DNA of 64,000 nt from CBDDLD01 sp965250025 (GTDB taxonomy: Bacteria > Bacteroidota > Bacteroidia > Flavobacteriales > Flavobacteriaceae): the NCBI GenBank assembly GCA_965250025.1, contig OZ252283.1, positions 682,001-746,000 on the forward strand, written 5' to 3'. The notes below the pieces were generated by a model. That model did no database searches. It had not been told where the DNA came from and was given only the letters and a program-made list of their open reading frames with translations. Positions 8,628 through 16,648 of the stretch are shown here, piece by piece. The translations under genes were made by a program, and so were the position numbers. The first letter of the stretch is position 1. Every line of letters starts with the position of its first letter.

Positions 8628-8987
8628 TTACTTTTTGTTTTCAATAAGTGCAATAATTTCTTTTAATTCATCAACACTGATCTTTTCTTCTTTTGCAAAA
8701 AAGGAAACAACATTTTTGTACGAATTATTAAAATAATGTTCTATGGCGGTATTCATAAACCGCTTTTTATAAGCTTCTTTTGAAACGATAGGGAAGTATT
8801 GATGTGTTTTGCCATAAGCGTTATGATCTACATAGCCTTTTTCTTCTAAATTTCTAATAATAGTAGATAGTGTATTATAATGAGGTTGCTCAGTTTTGAT
8901 CTCTGCCAATACATCTTTAACAAAAGCTTTTTCGAGCTTCCATAAGATGTGCATAATTTCTTCTTCCTTATTCGTTAGTTTTAACAT
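8628..8987 (-). CDS. BlaI/MecI family transcriptional repressor
   Basis: A 119-residue winged-helix repressor typical of the family in length and sequence: LTNKEEEIMHILWKLEKAFV at the start, the recognition-helix region HYNTLSTIIRNLEEKGYV, and the K-x-Y-x-P-x-x beta-wing (HQYFPIVSKEAY), then a C-terminal dimerisation helix. It is the first gene of the minus-strand operon with the M56 protease (2-bp gap) and the plug-like protein. The upstream DNA has a -7 box abutting an AACTA/TAGTT dyad array, so it probably represses its own operon until cleaved or released by the M56 protein (known behaviour of the family; not shown here). Confidence 0.92.
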   Translation of the reverse strand: MLKLTNKEEEIMHILWKLEKAFVKDVLAEIKTEQPHYNTLSTIIRNLEEKGYVDHNAYGKTHQYFPIVSKEAYKKRFMNTAIEHYFNNSYKNVVSFFAKEEKISVDELKEIIALIENKK

Positions 8988-9013
8988 GGTATGTCTTTAT
9001 TAAATTCTTACAT

Positions 9014-9021
9014 CAAACATA
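9014..9021 (-). promoter_or_regulatory. -7 promoter box (TATGTTTG) of the BlaI operon
   Basis: On the minus strand the sequence reads TATGTTTG, a match to TAnnTTTG, ending 26 nt before the BlaI ATG. It directly abuts the dyad array at 9021-9060. Confidence 0.6.
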
Positions 9022-9060
9022 TAACTATTTTTATAGTTATACAACTATTGATGTAGTTAT
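9021..9060. promoter_or_regulatory. Probable BlaI operator: two AACTA/TAGTT dyads
   Basis: ATAACTAT (9021-9028) and ATAGTTAT (9033-9040) form a perfect 8-bp inverted repeat with a 4-nt spacer. A second dyad AACTA (9043-9047) / TAGTT (9054-9058) follows directly. Four half-sites thus lie just upstream of the -7 box of the BlaI operon, the expected place for a repressor site. The link to BlaI is inferred from position and symmetry. Confidence 0.65.
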
Positions 9061-9103
9061 TTAACGAAATTTTTAGTTTTTTTATACTGAAAAAGTATTG
9101 TAT

Positions 9104-9111
9104 TATCTTCG
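9104..9111 (+). promoter_or_regulatory. -7-like box (TATCTTCG) for the antiporter gene
   Basis: TATCTTCG matches TAnnTTTG at seven of eight positions allowing for the free bases, 24 nt before the ATG at 9136. Confidence 0.4.
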
Positions 9112-9135
9112 CAGCCTAATTAAGTAAACCTGTAG

Positions 9136-10086
9136 ATGAGCGTTATATTAATTTTAGTAGGACTATTATTGTTGGTAATAGGTGGTGAGTTTTTGGTACG
9201 CTCTTCTGTTGCGCTATCCTTTAAGTTAAGGATATCTAAATTGGTCATTGGGATGACGGTAGTTTCGTTTGCCACCTCAGCACCTGAATTGCTGGTTAGC
9301 ATACAAGCTGCTTTAGATGGTATAACCGACATTTCATTAGGTAATGTTATAGGATCCAATATTGCCAATATTGGATTGGTATTGGGCCTTACGGCTATTA
9401 TATCTCCACTAGTGGTCGATAAAGATTTTTATAAGTTGAATTGGCCAATGATGATGTTGGTGTCTGTAGTACTATATCTCTTTTTAAAGAACGATCTCTT
9501 GTTGTCAAAACAAGAAGGGGTCATGTTGTTTTTAGGATTGATCATCTTTTTGATCGTTCTTATTAGACACTCAAGAAAAACTTCTGATATTAATCTTGAA
9601 GAAGTTGATGATGCACTTTCTAAAGTGTCTTATTTTAAAATTATGCTGTGGTTGATCATAGGAGGTGCTGGTCTGTACTTCGGTTCGGAATGGCTAGTAG
9701 ATGGTGCTAAAGATTTAGCAGCTTCTGTAGGTGTTAGTGAATATGCTATTTCTGTAACGGTTATAGCAATAGGTACAAGCGTACCGGAATTGGCCGCTTC
9801 TGTTATTGCGGCGCTTAAAAAAGAAAAGGCAATTTCATTAGGTAATTTAATAGGTTCAAATATATTTAATATAGCATCGGTGTTGGGATTAACAGCTATT
9901 ATAAAACCGATTGCAGTTAATCCAAAGACTCCTGAAATTTTATCAACTAATATTTTTTGGATGATAAGCTTTGCAGCAGTCTTAATTCCTTTGGTATTTA
10001 TCCCTAAACGCTATGAATTAGGTAGGTATAAGGGGGTGATACTATTTGTTGGCTATGTGGTATTTATAGCTTTAGCATTGAAATAA
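9136..10086 (+). CDS. Calcium/sodium antiporter (CaCA family, YrbG-like)
   Basis: A 316-residue inner-membrane exchanger with ~10 helices. It shows the two inverted alpha-repeats of the CaCA superfamily: FATSAPELLVSIQAAL with SLGNVIGSNIANIGLVLG in the first half (~48-88), and AIGTSVPELAASVIAAL with SLGNLIGSNIFNIASVLG in the second (~215-255). The acidic residues in the two PEL motifs are the family's ion-binding residues. A cytoplasmic loop around 145-165 separates the halves. It is expected to exchange Ca2+ for Na+ or H+. It is monocistronic and ends at a terminator shared with the convergent glutamine synthetase gene. Confidence 0.92.
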   Translation: MSVILILVGLLLLVIGGEFLVRSSVALSFKLRISKLVIGMTVVSFATSAPELLVSIQAALDGITDISLGNVIGSNIANIGLVLGLTAIISPLVVDKDFYKLNWPMMMLVSVVLYLFLKNDLLLSKQEGVMLFLGLIIFLIVLIRHSRKTSDINLEEVDDALSKVSYFKIMLWLIIGGAGLYFGSEWLVDGAKDLAASVGVSEYAISVTVIAIGTSVPELAASVIAALKKEKAISLGNLIGSNIFNIASVLGLTAIIKPIAVNPKTPEILSTNIFWMISFAAVLIPLVFIPKRYELGRYKGVILFVGYVVFIALALK

Positions 10087-10089
10087 AAA

Positions 10090-10118
10090 AAAGCCCGTAT
10101 TTATAGTTTACGAGCTTT
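10090..10118. terminator. Terminator between antiporter and GSII genes
   Basis: AAAGCCCGTA (10090-10099) pairs with TACGAGCTTT (10109-10118) with a single C-A mismatch and 9-nt loop, flanked by A and T runs; it lies between convergent genes. Confidence 0.7.
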
Positions 10119-10146
10119 TCTATATTATAAGTTTAGTAACCTTGTA

Positions 10147-11163
10147 TTAGCTGTTTATTCCTGCGCTTTTTACAGTTTCGATAATACGTCCGGCAACTTT
10201 ATAGGGATCAGCATTTGATGCAGGGCGTCTGTCTTCTAGCCATCCTTTCCATCCTTTTTCGACAGTAATAATAGGAATACGAATCGAAGCACCTCTGTCA
10301 GATACACCGTAACTAAAATCATTAATAGATGCCGTTTCGTGTAATCCGGTCAATCGCTGATCATTAAACTCACCATAAACAGCAATATGTTCTTTAGTAA
10401 CTGGTCTGAATGCTTCACATACTTTTTCGTATACTTCTTGACTGCCACATGTTCTTAACAGTGTATTTGAAAAATTGGCGTGCATGCCTGAACCATTCCA
10501 ATCTCCTTTAACAGGTTTTGGATGGTATTCTATATAGTAACCGTATTGTTCGGTTAAGCGATCTAAAAGGTATCGTGCAATCCAAATTTCATCACCGGCA
10601 CGTTTGGCGCCTTTGGCAAAAAGTTGGAATTCCCACTGGCCACTGGCTACTTCCTGGTTAATACCTTCAAAATTTAAGCCGGTAGCAATACAAAGATCAG
10701 CATGTTCTTCAACAAAATCCCTTCCGTGTGTGTTTCTACCACCAACAGAACAGTAGTATAAACCTTGTGGTCCAGGGTAACCCCCTATTGGAAATCCAAG
10801 GGGAAGCTGAGTTTCTTTGTCCATAATAAAATACTCCTGCTCAAACCCGAACCAAAAATCATTATCGTCATCATCAATTTTTGCTCTGGCATTGGTAGGG
10901 TGTGGTGTACCGTCAGCATTTAAGACTTCGGTCATTACCAAGTAACCATTATTTCTTGCTGGATCAGGATAGATAGCAACAGGTTTTAATAAACAATCTG
11001 AAGACCCGCCTTCAGCCTGTTTGGTAGATGATCCGTCAAAAGACCAGATTGGGCAATCTTCCAATTTACCACTAAAATTATCCTCTACTTTAGTTTTACT
11101 TCTCATGTTTTGTGTTGGGAAGTAACCGTCTAACCAAATGTATTCAAGTTTAGATTTGCTCAT
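10147..11163 (-). CDS. glnA: Glutamine synthetase, type II (eukaryotic-like)
   Basis: A 338-residue GSII enzyme: glutamate + ammonia + ATP to glutamine. It has the beta-grasp start (LEYIWLDGYFPTQNMRSKT), the WSFDGSSTKQA motif, the metal/glutamate segment FGFEQEYFIMD, the GINQEVASGQWEFQ and GDWNGSGMHANFSN segments and the C-terminal RGASIRIP substrate loop. Length matches GSII (about 340-370), not the ~470 of GSI. It is transcribed divergently from the GSIII gene across a 174-bp spacer with two dyads, which suggests joint nitrogen control. Two GS classes side by side are common in Bacteroidota. Confidence 0.95.
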   Translation of the reverse strand: MSKSKLEYIWLDGYFPTQNMRSKTKVEDNFSGKLEDCPIWSFDGSSTKQAEGGSSDCLLKPVAIYPDPARNNGYLVMTEVLNADGTPHPTNARAKIDDDDNDFWFGFEQEYFIMDKETQLPLGFPIGGYPGPQGLYYCSVGGRNTHGRDFVEEHADLCIATGLNFEGINQEVASGQWEFQLFAKGAKRAGDEIWIARYLLDRLTEQYGYYIEYHPKPVKGDWNGSGMHANFSNTLLRTCGSQEVYEKVCEAFRPVTKEHIAVYGEFNDQRLTGLHETASINDFSYGVSDRGASIRIPIITVEKGWKGWLEDRRPASNADPYKVAGRIIETVKSAGINS

Positions 11164-11212
11164 TATTATATGATTAAGAAATTTCGATAAGCAAAAATCA
11201 TATAATTTATTA

Positions 11213-11288
11213 TAACCTCAAAAAAAATAGGGTTAAATGTCAGTAAATCTTATCAACAGATGTTAATACCCTTAAAAAATAGGGGTAT
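11213..11288. promoter_or_regulatory. Two dyads in the GSII/GSIII divergent control region
   Basis: TAACC (11213-11217) is mirrored by GGTTA (11231-11235), and ATACCC (11266-11271) by GGGTAT (11283-11288); spacers are 13 and 11 nt, both A-rich. The second dyad ends 24 nt upstream of the GSIII -7 box. Position suggests an operator for nitrogen control; the regulator is unknown and no regulator gene is adjacent. Confidence 0.45.
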
Positions 11289-11311
11289 GGTATTTTATAT
11301 TAATAAATGAT

Positions 11312-11319
11312 TAAATTTG
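11312..11319 (+). promoter_or_regulatory. -7 promoter box (TAAATTTG) for GSIII
   Basis: Exact TAnnTTTG match 18 nt before the ATG at 11338. It overlaps an in-frame TTG at 11317, which argues against that upstream start. Confidence 0.65.
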
Positions 11320-11337
11320 CACAATAAATATATACCT

Positions 11338-13524
11338 ATGTCTACATTACGATTTCAAGCGGTTAGGGAAGCATCAAATAGAACCCCAATAAAAGTCAAT
11401 GAGTCTGAACGACGCTCATCAATTTTTGGAGAAAATGTGTTTAATGAATCCGCAATGCGTCAATATTTATCGAAAGGTGCCTATAAAGATGTGCTGCTGG
11501 CAATTGAAAAAGGTTCAAAAATTGATCGCATAGTAGCAGATCATATTGCAACAGGCATGAAAGAATGGGCTTTATCTAAAGGTGCAACACATTATACACA
11601 TTGGTTTCAACCATTGACAGGTGCTACAGCTGAAAAACACGATGCTTTTTTTGAAACTATCGGTGATGGACTGGCTATTGAAAAGTTTGACGGTTCTCAA
11701 CTTGTGCAACAAGAACCGGACGCATCTAGTTTTCCTAATGGCGGCATAAGAAATACATTTGAAGCCAGAGGGTATACCGCATGGGACCCTACCTCTCCAG
11801 CTTTTATATTTGGAACTACACTATGTATTCCAACAGTATTTGTAGCTTATACGGGAGAAGCTCTGGATTATAAGACGCCTTTGCTAAGAGCATTACAAAC
11901 AGTTGACAATGCCGCAGTAGCCGTATGTAAGTATTTTGATAAAAATGTAAAAAAAGTAAATGCTTCTCTGGGGTGGGAACAAGAGTATTTTTTAATTGAT
12001 AGCGCTTTGGCATCTTCAAGACCAGATATTGTCCTTACAGGAAGAACATTATTAGGACATTCGGCAGCAAAAGGGCAACAATTGGACGATCACTATTTTG
12101 GGACGATTCCAAACAGAGCCATGGCATATATGCGAGATCTGGAAACCGAATGCATGTTATTGGGAATTCCGGTGAAAACCAGACATAATGAAGTAGCGCC
12201 AAATCAATTCGAATTGGCTCCTATATACGAAGAAGCCAACTTAGCAGTAGATCATAACTCTCTACTTATGGATGTTATGGATAAGGTTGCAGAACGTCAT
12301 AATTTTAAAGTGTTGTTTCACGAAAAACCTTTTGCAGGAGTTAACGGGTCGGGAAAACACAACAATTGGAGTTTAAGTACAGACACAGGTGTAAACCTAT
12401 TATCACCGGGAAAAACACCCATGAGTAACCTCCAGTTTTTAACGTTTTTTATAAATACAATAAAAGCAGTAAAAGACAACGAAGAACTTTTAAGAGCAGC
12501 AATAGCCTCAGCAAGTAACGATCATAGATTAGGAGCTAATGAAGCCCCACCCGCCATTATCTCTGTATTTATAGGGGATCAATTAACTAAAGTTCTTGCC
12601 GAATTAGAAGGGGTTACCAAAGGCAAATTGTCTCCGGAAGAAAAAACAGATCTTAAGCTTAATGTTGTAGGTAAAATACCAGAAATATTATTAGACAATA
12701 CAGATAGGAACAGAACCTCTCCTTTTGCATTCACAGGCAATAAATTTGAGTTTAGAGCGGTAGGCTCCAAAGCCAATTGTGCCAATCCGATGACCATTCT
12801 TAATGCTATTGTTGCCAAACAGCTTATCGATTTTAAAGTTGAAGTAGATCAATTGATCGATGAGAAAAATATGAAAAAAGACGATGCTATTTTTAATGTA
12901 ATACGTGAGTATATCAAAGAATCCAAACCCATTCTTTTTGAAGGTAATGGTTATAGTGAAGCTTGGGAAAAAGAGGCAAAGAAAAGGAAGCTAAGTAATA
13001 ATAAAACCACTCCTGAAGCATTAAATGTGAAAGTTTCTAAGTCATCATTAGAGTTGTTAGAGGGCTTAGGTATTATGAATAAAGTAGAGGCGAAAGCACG
13101 GTATGAGATAGAAATGGAAGCCTATATTTTACATCTTCAAATAGAAAGCAGAGTGTTGGGAGATGTTGCCAGAAATCATGTGATACCTACAGCGGTAAAA
13201 TATCAAAACATCCTCATTGAAAATGTGAAAGGTTTAAAAGCAATCTATGGAGCTAATTATAAAGGATTGGCTAAAGAACAATTGAAACTAATTGAAGAAA
13301 TATCCAATCATATAGCAACTATAAATTCTGAAGTAACGACCATGATAGAAGAGAGGAAAAAAGCTAATAATAAAGACAATATCAAAGAAAAAGCCAATGA
13401 TTATTGCACAATGGTAAAGCCTATATTCGACACCATCAGATACCATTGTGATAAACTTGAGTTATTAATAGATGACGAACTTTGGCCATTAACAAAATAT
13501 CGTGAATTGCTGTTTATACGTTAA
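11338..13524 (+). CDS. glnN: Glutamine synthetase, type III (GlnN)
   Basis: A 728-residue GSIII enzyme, the large form found in Bacteroidota and cyanobacteria. Seen: N-terminal FGENVFNESAMRQYLSKGAY, the HYTHWFQPLTGATAEKHDAF segment, LGWEQEYFLID (glutamate/metal site), KTRHNEVAPNQFELAPIYE, GVNGSGKHNNWSLST and NRTSPFAFTGNKFEFRAVGS. The long C-terminal part is helical, as in the dodecameric GSIII. The frame is open from a TTG at 11317, but that codon is inside the -7 box; the ATG at 11338 gives the usual MSTLRF start and is preferred. It probably provides glutamine under nitrogen limitation alongside the divergent GSII; which one dominates cannot be read from sequence. Confidence 0.95.
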   Translation: MSTLRFQAVREASNRTPIKVNESERRSSIFGENVFNESAMRQYLSKGAYKDVLLAIEKGSKIDRIVADHIATGMKEWALSKGATHYTHWFQPLTGATAEKHDAFFETIGDGLAIEKFDGSQLVQQEPDASSFPNGGIRNTFEARGYTAWDPTSPAFIFGTTLCIPTVFVAYTGEALDYKTPLLRALQTVDNAAVAVCKYFDKNVKKVNASLGWEQEYFLIDSALASSRPDIVLTGRTLLGHSAAKGQQLDDHYFGTIPNRAMAYMRDLETECMLLGIPVKTRHNEVAPNQFELAPIYEEANLAVDHNSLLMDVMDKVAERHNFKVLFHEKPFAGVNGSGKHNNWSLSTDTGVNLLSPGKTPMSNLQFLTFFINTIKAVKDNEELLRAAIASASNDHRLGANEAPPAIISVFIGDQLTKVLAELEGVTKGKLSPEEKTDLKLNVVGKIPEILLDNTDRNRTSPFAFTGNKFEFRAVGSKANCANPMTILNAIVAKQLIDFKVEVDQLIDEKNMKKDDAIFNVIREYIKESKPILFEGNGYSEAWEKEAKKRKLSNNKTTPEALNVKVSKSSLELLEGLGIMNKVEAKARYEIEMEAYILHLQIESRVLGDVARNHVIPTAVKYQNILIENVKGLKAIYGANYKGLAKEQLKLIEEISNHIATINSEVTTMIEERKKANNKDNIKEKANDYCTMVKPIFDTIRYHCDKLELLIDDELWPLTKYRELLFIR

Positions 13525-13724
13525 AATTTCACATGTTTTTTGTTACCATAACCCTAAATGTTGAGGTTATTTTAGTATGAAATCTACGTAACTATACGTA
13601 TATGTAATGCCCTTATTTACTGAAAAAAAAGCATTTCATCGTATACAAATTGCCTATAATCGAAAAGATAGTGCTACCATGTGAAAAAATGGTTGATTCA
13701 CAGCATTTCGCATACGATATTTCA

Positions 13725-13732
13725 TACCTTTG
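13725..13732 (+). promoter_or_regulatory. -7 promoter box (TACCTTTG) for the 46-aa peptide gene
   Basis: Exact TAnnTTTG match 27 nt before the ATG at 13760, supporting this small ORF as a real gene. The rest of the 235-bp spacer after glnN (13525-13724) shows only a weak ATAACC/GGTTAT hairpin at 13548-13570. Confidence 0.6.
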
Positions 13733-13759
13733 TAAGGCTATTAATCAATTATCGTAAAA

Positions 13760-13900
13760 ATGAAAAAGTTACTTCTAAGTGTAGCTATTCTCATTGTTGC
13801 AACATTATTACTAACCTTAGAGGCCTCAAAAGACGTTGATAATAATGTTAGCCAAGATGGAGTAAATAACCTAGAGTCTAAGCTACAATCAGAGTCCTGA
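13760..13900 (+). CDS. Small exported or membrane peptide, 46 aa
   Basis: An ORF of 46 codons: MKKLLLSVAILIVATLLLTL is a positively charged start plus hydrophobic core (signal anchor or signal peptide), followed by a polar, acidic 26-residue tail (EASKDVDNNV ... LQSES). There is no lipobox cysteine. A consensus -7 box lies 27 nt upstream and a strong terminator follows at 13951-13990, so it is a complete transcription unit by itself. I know no family. Cleavage after residue ~20-22 would release a ~25-residue acidic peptide; alternatively it stays as a single-helix membrane protein. Confidence 0.65.
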   Translation: MKKLLLSVAILIVATLLLTLEASKDVDNNVSQDGVNNLESKLQSES

Positions 13901-13950
13901 ATTTTATCGAATTTAACTTAAAGTGATCAACAGATTATTAAATGTTGGTT

Positions 13951-13990
13951 AAAAAAGATGGTGCTATCGTAAAATAGTATCATCTTTTTT
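13951..13990 (+). terminator. Strong terminator after the 46-aa peptide gene
   Basis: AAAAAAGATG plus GTGCTAT (13951-13967) pairs with ATAGTAT plus CATCTTTTTT (13974-13990), 17 pairs with two G-T wobbles, then A/T-rich sequence. Confidence 0.85.
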
Positions 13991-14029
13991 ATTTATAGAT
14001 ATCCTGTAATACCATCGGTATTAATTTCC

Positions 14030-14037
14030 TATCTTCG
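14030..14037 (+). promoter_or_regulatory. -7-like box (TATCTTCG) for the barrel gene
   Basis: Near-consensus -7 box 40 nt before the ATG at 14078; the same variant TATCTTCG precedes the antiporter gene. Confidence 0.35.
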
Positions 14038-14077
14038 TTATTGCTAATAAGCTGTTAATCCATTCTCTATCTTATAA

Positions 14078-14761
14078 ATGCAAAGTCAATTGAGATCTTT
14101 TTATCTGTTGTGTTTAGTTGTTGTACTATGTATTATGACATGTCCATTAGCAGCTCAAGGCGAATTATCTTCAAAGAATAATTCTGAAGTCATGGATAGA
14201 TTGGTGTTTTATGACTACAGAGGCACCAATGTATTGGATGTAGCTGTTGGTACTTCAGTAATTAATGGAGATTTACCAGACGCGCAGTTTGAAATCTATT
14301 TTAAGGCAGGGTATAAACGGTTTATTATTGATCACCTGAATATTGGTATAGCATATAATAAATACAATGTAGCTTTTAAAGACATATATAATGAAGGCTT
14401 TATGTCCTTTGATCTTAATTTGGAATATATCTTCAATCCCTATAACAGAGTAACGCCATTTGTTTATGCGGGAGGCGGTTATAATGCTGCTAATTATTTT
14501 GAGAATGCTTCATCAAAACTTCAGGGTGGGGCAGGCATAGAATATATTGTGTTTGATGGTTTAGGGATTAAGCTGTTTGCGGAGTACAATTACATGCTTG
14601 ATGATACCTTGGATGGATTAGAATCGGGCGATAGTGATGATATCTTGTATAGAATTGGTTTTGGATTTAATGTGTATTTCGGAGGTCAAAAGAGAAAGGC
14701 TAAAACCCTTGATGCTCTCGATACGGTAATTAAATCTAACCCGATACTACCAAAAAATTAA
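14078..14761 (+). CDS. Outer-membrane beta-barrel protein
   Basis: A 227-residue exported protein. A signal peptide (SFYLLCLVVVLCIMTCPLAAQG) is followed by alternating hydrophobic/polar strands typical of small 8-strand outer-membrane barrels: FYDYRGTNVLDVAVGTSV, FEIYFKAGYKRF, LNIGIAYNKYN, FMSFDLNLEYIFN, VTPFVYAGGGYNAA, LQGGAGIEYIVF, IKLFAEYNYML and YRIGFGFNVYFGG. The GGGYN and AEYNYML segments resemble OmpA-like barrels and those found near curli-secretion genes in Bacteroidota, but there are no curli genes here. The last ~25 residues are a periplasmic tail. It lies 43 bp upstream of purM, which has its own -7 box. Function unknown. Confidence 0.75.
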   Translation: MQSQLRSFYLLCLVVVLCIMTCPLAAQGELSSKNNSEVMDRLVFYDYRGTNVLDVAVGTSVINGDLPDAQFEIYFKAGYKRFIIDHLNIGIAYNKYNVAFKDIYNEGFMSFDLNLEYIFNPYNRVTPFVYAGGGYNAANYFENASSKLQGGAGIEYIVFDGLGIKLFAEYNYMLDDTLDGLESGDSDDILYRIGFGFNVYFGGQKRKAKTLDALDTVIKSNPILPKN

Positions 14762-14771
14762 TTACAATCCT

Positions 14772-14779
14772 TACTTTTG
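14772..14779 (+). promoter_or_regulatory. -7 promoter box (TACTTTTG) for purM
   Basis: Exact TAnnTTTG match 25 nt before the ATG at 14805, so purM can be transcribed apart from the barrel gene. Confidence 0.6.
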
Positions 14780-14804
14780 CAGCGACCTTAAGTAATCCAG
14801 ATAT

Positions 14805-15983
14805 ATGAGTAAAGCTGTCAGTAAAAGATATGCGCAACGCGGGGTTTCTGCCTCAAAAGAAGATGTGCATAACGCCATAAAACATATAGATAAAGGGCTA
14901 TTTCCAAAAGCATTCTGTAAAATAGTTCCGGACCATCTTACCAATGATGACGACTATTGCCTCATTATGCATGCCGATGGTGCAGGCACCAAAAGTGCTT
15001 TGGCTTATATGTATTGGAAAGAAACAGGAGATCTTTCCGTTTGGAAAGGTATAGCACAAGATGCCTTGATAATGAATATCGATGATTTGCTATGTGTTGG
15101 TGCAACAGATAACATTATGTTATCGTCTACCATAGGAAGAAATAAAAACCTGATTCCCGGAGAAGTTATATCAGCCATTATCAATGGTACTGAAGCGTTG
15201 ATAAACGATTTAAAGGCTTATGGAGTTAGCATACATTCTACTGGTGGTGAAACCGCAGATGTGGGGGATTTGGTGCGTACAATTATTGTAGATTCAACCG
15301 TCACTGCCCGAATGAAACGAAGCAATGTTATTGATAATGCCAACATCAAAGCAGGAGATGTTATTGTTGGGTTGGAATCTTTCGGACAAGCAACCTATGA
15401 AACGGAATACAATGGCGGTATGGGGAGTAATGGACTAACTTCAGCCAGACATGATGTGTTTAGTAAATATCTGGCAGATAAATATCCGGAAAGTTTTGAT
15501 GCGGCAGTGCCTGAAGATTTGGTGTATTCAGGTCAGACTAAATTGACGGATAGTATAGAAAACTCACCGTTAGATGCCGGTAAGCTGGTATTATCACCTA
15601 CACGAACATATGCACCAATTATCAAAGCAATATTAAGCCGTTATACGAGTGATACCATACATGGTATGATACATTGTAGCGGTGGTGCACAAACAAAGAT
15701 CTTACATTTTGTAGATGACCTGCATATTGTTAAAGACAATATGTTTGATATTCCACCATTGTTTAAGTTAATACAAGAACAATCCAAAACCGATTGGAAG
15801 GAAATGTATCAGGTGTTCAATTGTGGACACCGAATGGAATTGTATGTATCACCCGAAATCGCAGAAGACATCATTTCAATTTCAAAATCATTCAATGTAG
15901 ATGCAAAGCTTATAGGTCGAGTAGAGGTATCAGAGGCAAAAAAACTGACCATTAAGAGTAAGTATGGTACATTTGAATATTAG
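14805..15983 (+). CDS. purM: Phosphoribosylformylglycinamidine cyclo-ligase (AIR synthase), Bacteroidota-type
   Basis: A 392-residue PurM-superfamily enzyme. N-terminus SKRYAQRGVSASKEDVHNAI, then the ATP-binding half with LIMHADGAGTKSALAYMYW, DALIMNIDDLLCVGAT, and STGGETADVGDLVRTIIVDS, and a C-terminal half with GLTSARHDVF and the IHCSGGAQTKIL segment where classical PurM has HITGGG. It is longer than the E. coli enzyme (~345), consistent with the divergent AIR synthase of Bacteroidota. The reaction would be FGAM + ATP to AIR in purine synthesis. No other pur gene is nearby. The stop codon overlaps that of the convergent ABC gene by 3 bases. Family membership is sure; the exact substrate is very likely. 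Confidence 0.85.
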   Translation: MSKAVSKRYAQRGVSASKEDVHNAIKHIDKGLFPKAFCKIVPDHLTNDDDYCLIMHADGAGTKSALAYMYWKETGDLSVWKGIAQDALIMNIDDLLCVGATDNIMLSSTIGRNKNLIPGEVISAIINGTEALINDLKAYGVSIHSTGGETADVGDLVRTIIVDSTVTARMKRSNVIDNANIKAGDVIVGLESFGQATYETEYNGGMGSNGLTSARHDVFSKYLADKYPESFDAAVPEDLVYSGQTKLTDSIENSPLDAGKLVLSPTRTYAPIIKAILSRYTSDTIHGMIHCSGGAQTKILHFVDDLHIVKDNMFDIPPLFKLIQEQSKTDWKEMYQVFNCGHRMELYVSPEIAEDIISISKSFNVDAKLIGRVEVSEAKKLTIKSKYGTFEY

Positions 15984-16648
15984 TTGTCAATACTCCCTTC
16001 ACTTAAGTAGTTATAATCTTCAAGTTCTTTAATGTTTTTGATACGTTTGGTAGTGCCGTTTTTTAATAAATAAATGGTATCTGAAAGGTCAATAATATGA
16101 CGATACATATGGTCGGTAACTATGATGGTTTTATGCGCTTTTTCTTTTACGATGATCTCTTTTAGGGTTTCGACATATAAAGGTGATAAATGAGAAAAAG
16201 GCTCGTCAAGTAAAACCAATTGACTTTGACATTTTAAAATGAGATAAGCTTCTATAAAACGCCTTTCGCCACCAGATAAAGTATTAAATCTTTGATTTTT
16301 GTAACTGTAAAAAGCTTGGTATTCATCTGAAAAAACATCCCAGTTCACTTCGTATAGTTTGAAAACCTGACGCAATTTCATGCGATTTGGTATAAAATGA
16401 TATTGAGGGAGATATTTTACCAGTCCTGTTTTATAAAGCGCTTTTGTAACAGGCTTACTATCAATTCTTACGAGTTTATATTTTGGGTTCAGATTCCCAA
16501 AAGCGATATCTAATAAACAGCTTTTACCACAGCCATTACTTCCCAATAAACCGGTAACTTTTCCGGTTTCTGCCTTGAGATATATGCCATTTAAAATACG
16601 TTTGCTCTTAAAGTAAAGTTCTACATTGTCTAATTCAAAAATCATCAA
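15980..16648 (-). CDS. ABC transporter ATP-binding protein
   Basis: A 222-residue single ABC ATPase. Walker A is GLLGSNGCGKSCLLD (~34-48), the signature is LSGGERRFIEAYL, Walker B is LVLLDEPFSHLS, and the switch histidine is in IIVTDHMYRHI. It has no membrane part. It is encoded 0 bp downstream of a 95-residue membrane protein (16649-16936), so the two may form a small transport or lipid/protein-extraction unit, but the partner is very small for a permease. Substrate unknown. The 3' end overlaps purM. Confidence 0.88.
   Translation of the reverse strand: MMIFELDNVELYFKSKRILNGIYLKAETGKVTGLLGSNGCGKSCLLDIAFGNLNPKYKLVRIDSKPVTKALYKTGLVKYLPQYHFIPNRMKLRQVFKLYEVNWDVFSDEYQAFYSYKNQRFNTLSGGERRFIEAYLILKCQSQLVLLDEPFSHLSPLYVETLKEIIVKEKAHKTIIVTDHMYRHIIDLSDTIYLLKNGTTKRIKNIKELEDYNYLSEGSIDN

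Noticed and set aside
6574..8987. Beta-lactam resistance sensor (classic BlaR1)
   Set aside because: The M56 protein has a plug-like periplasmic part instead of a penicillin-binding domain and no beta-lactamase gene is near.
11317..11337. Longer GSIII start (TTG at 11317)
   Set aside because: The codon lies in the TAAATTTG promoter box; ATG 11338 gives the conserved N-terminus.
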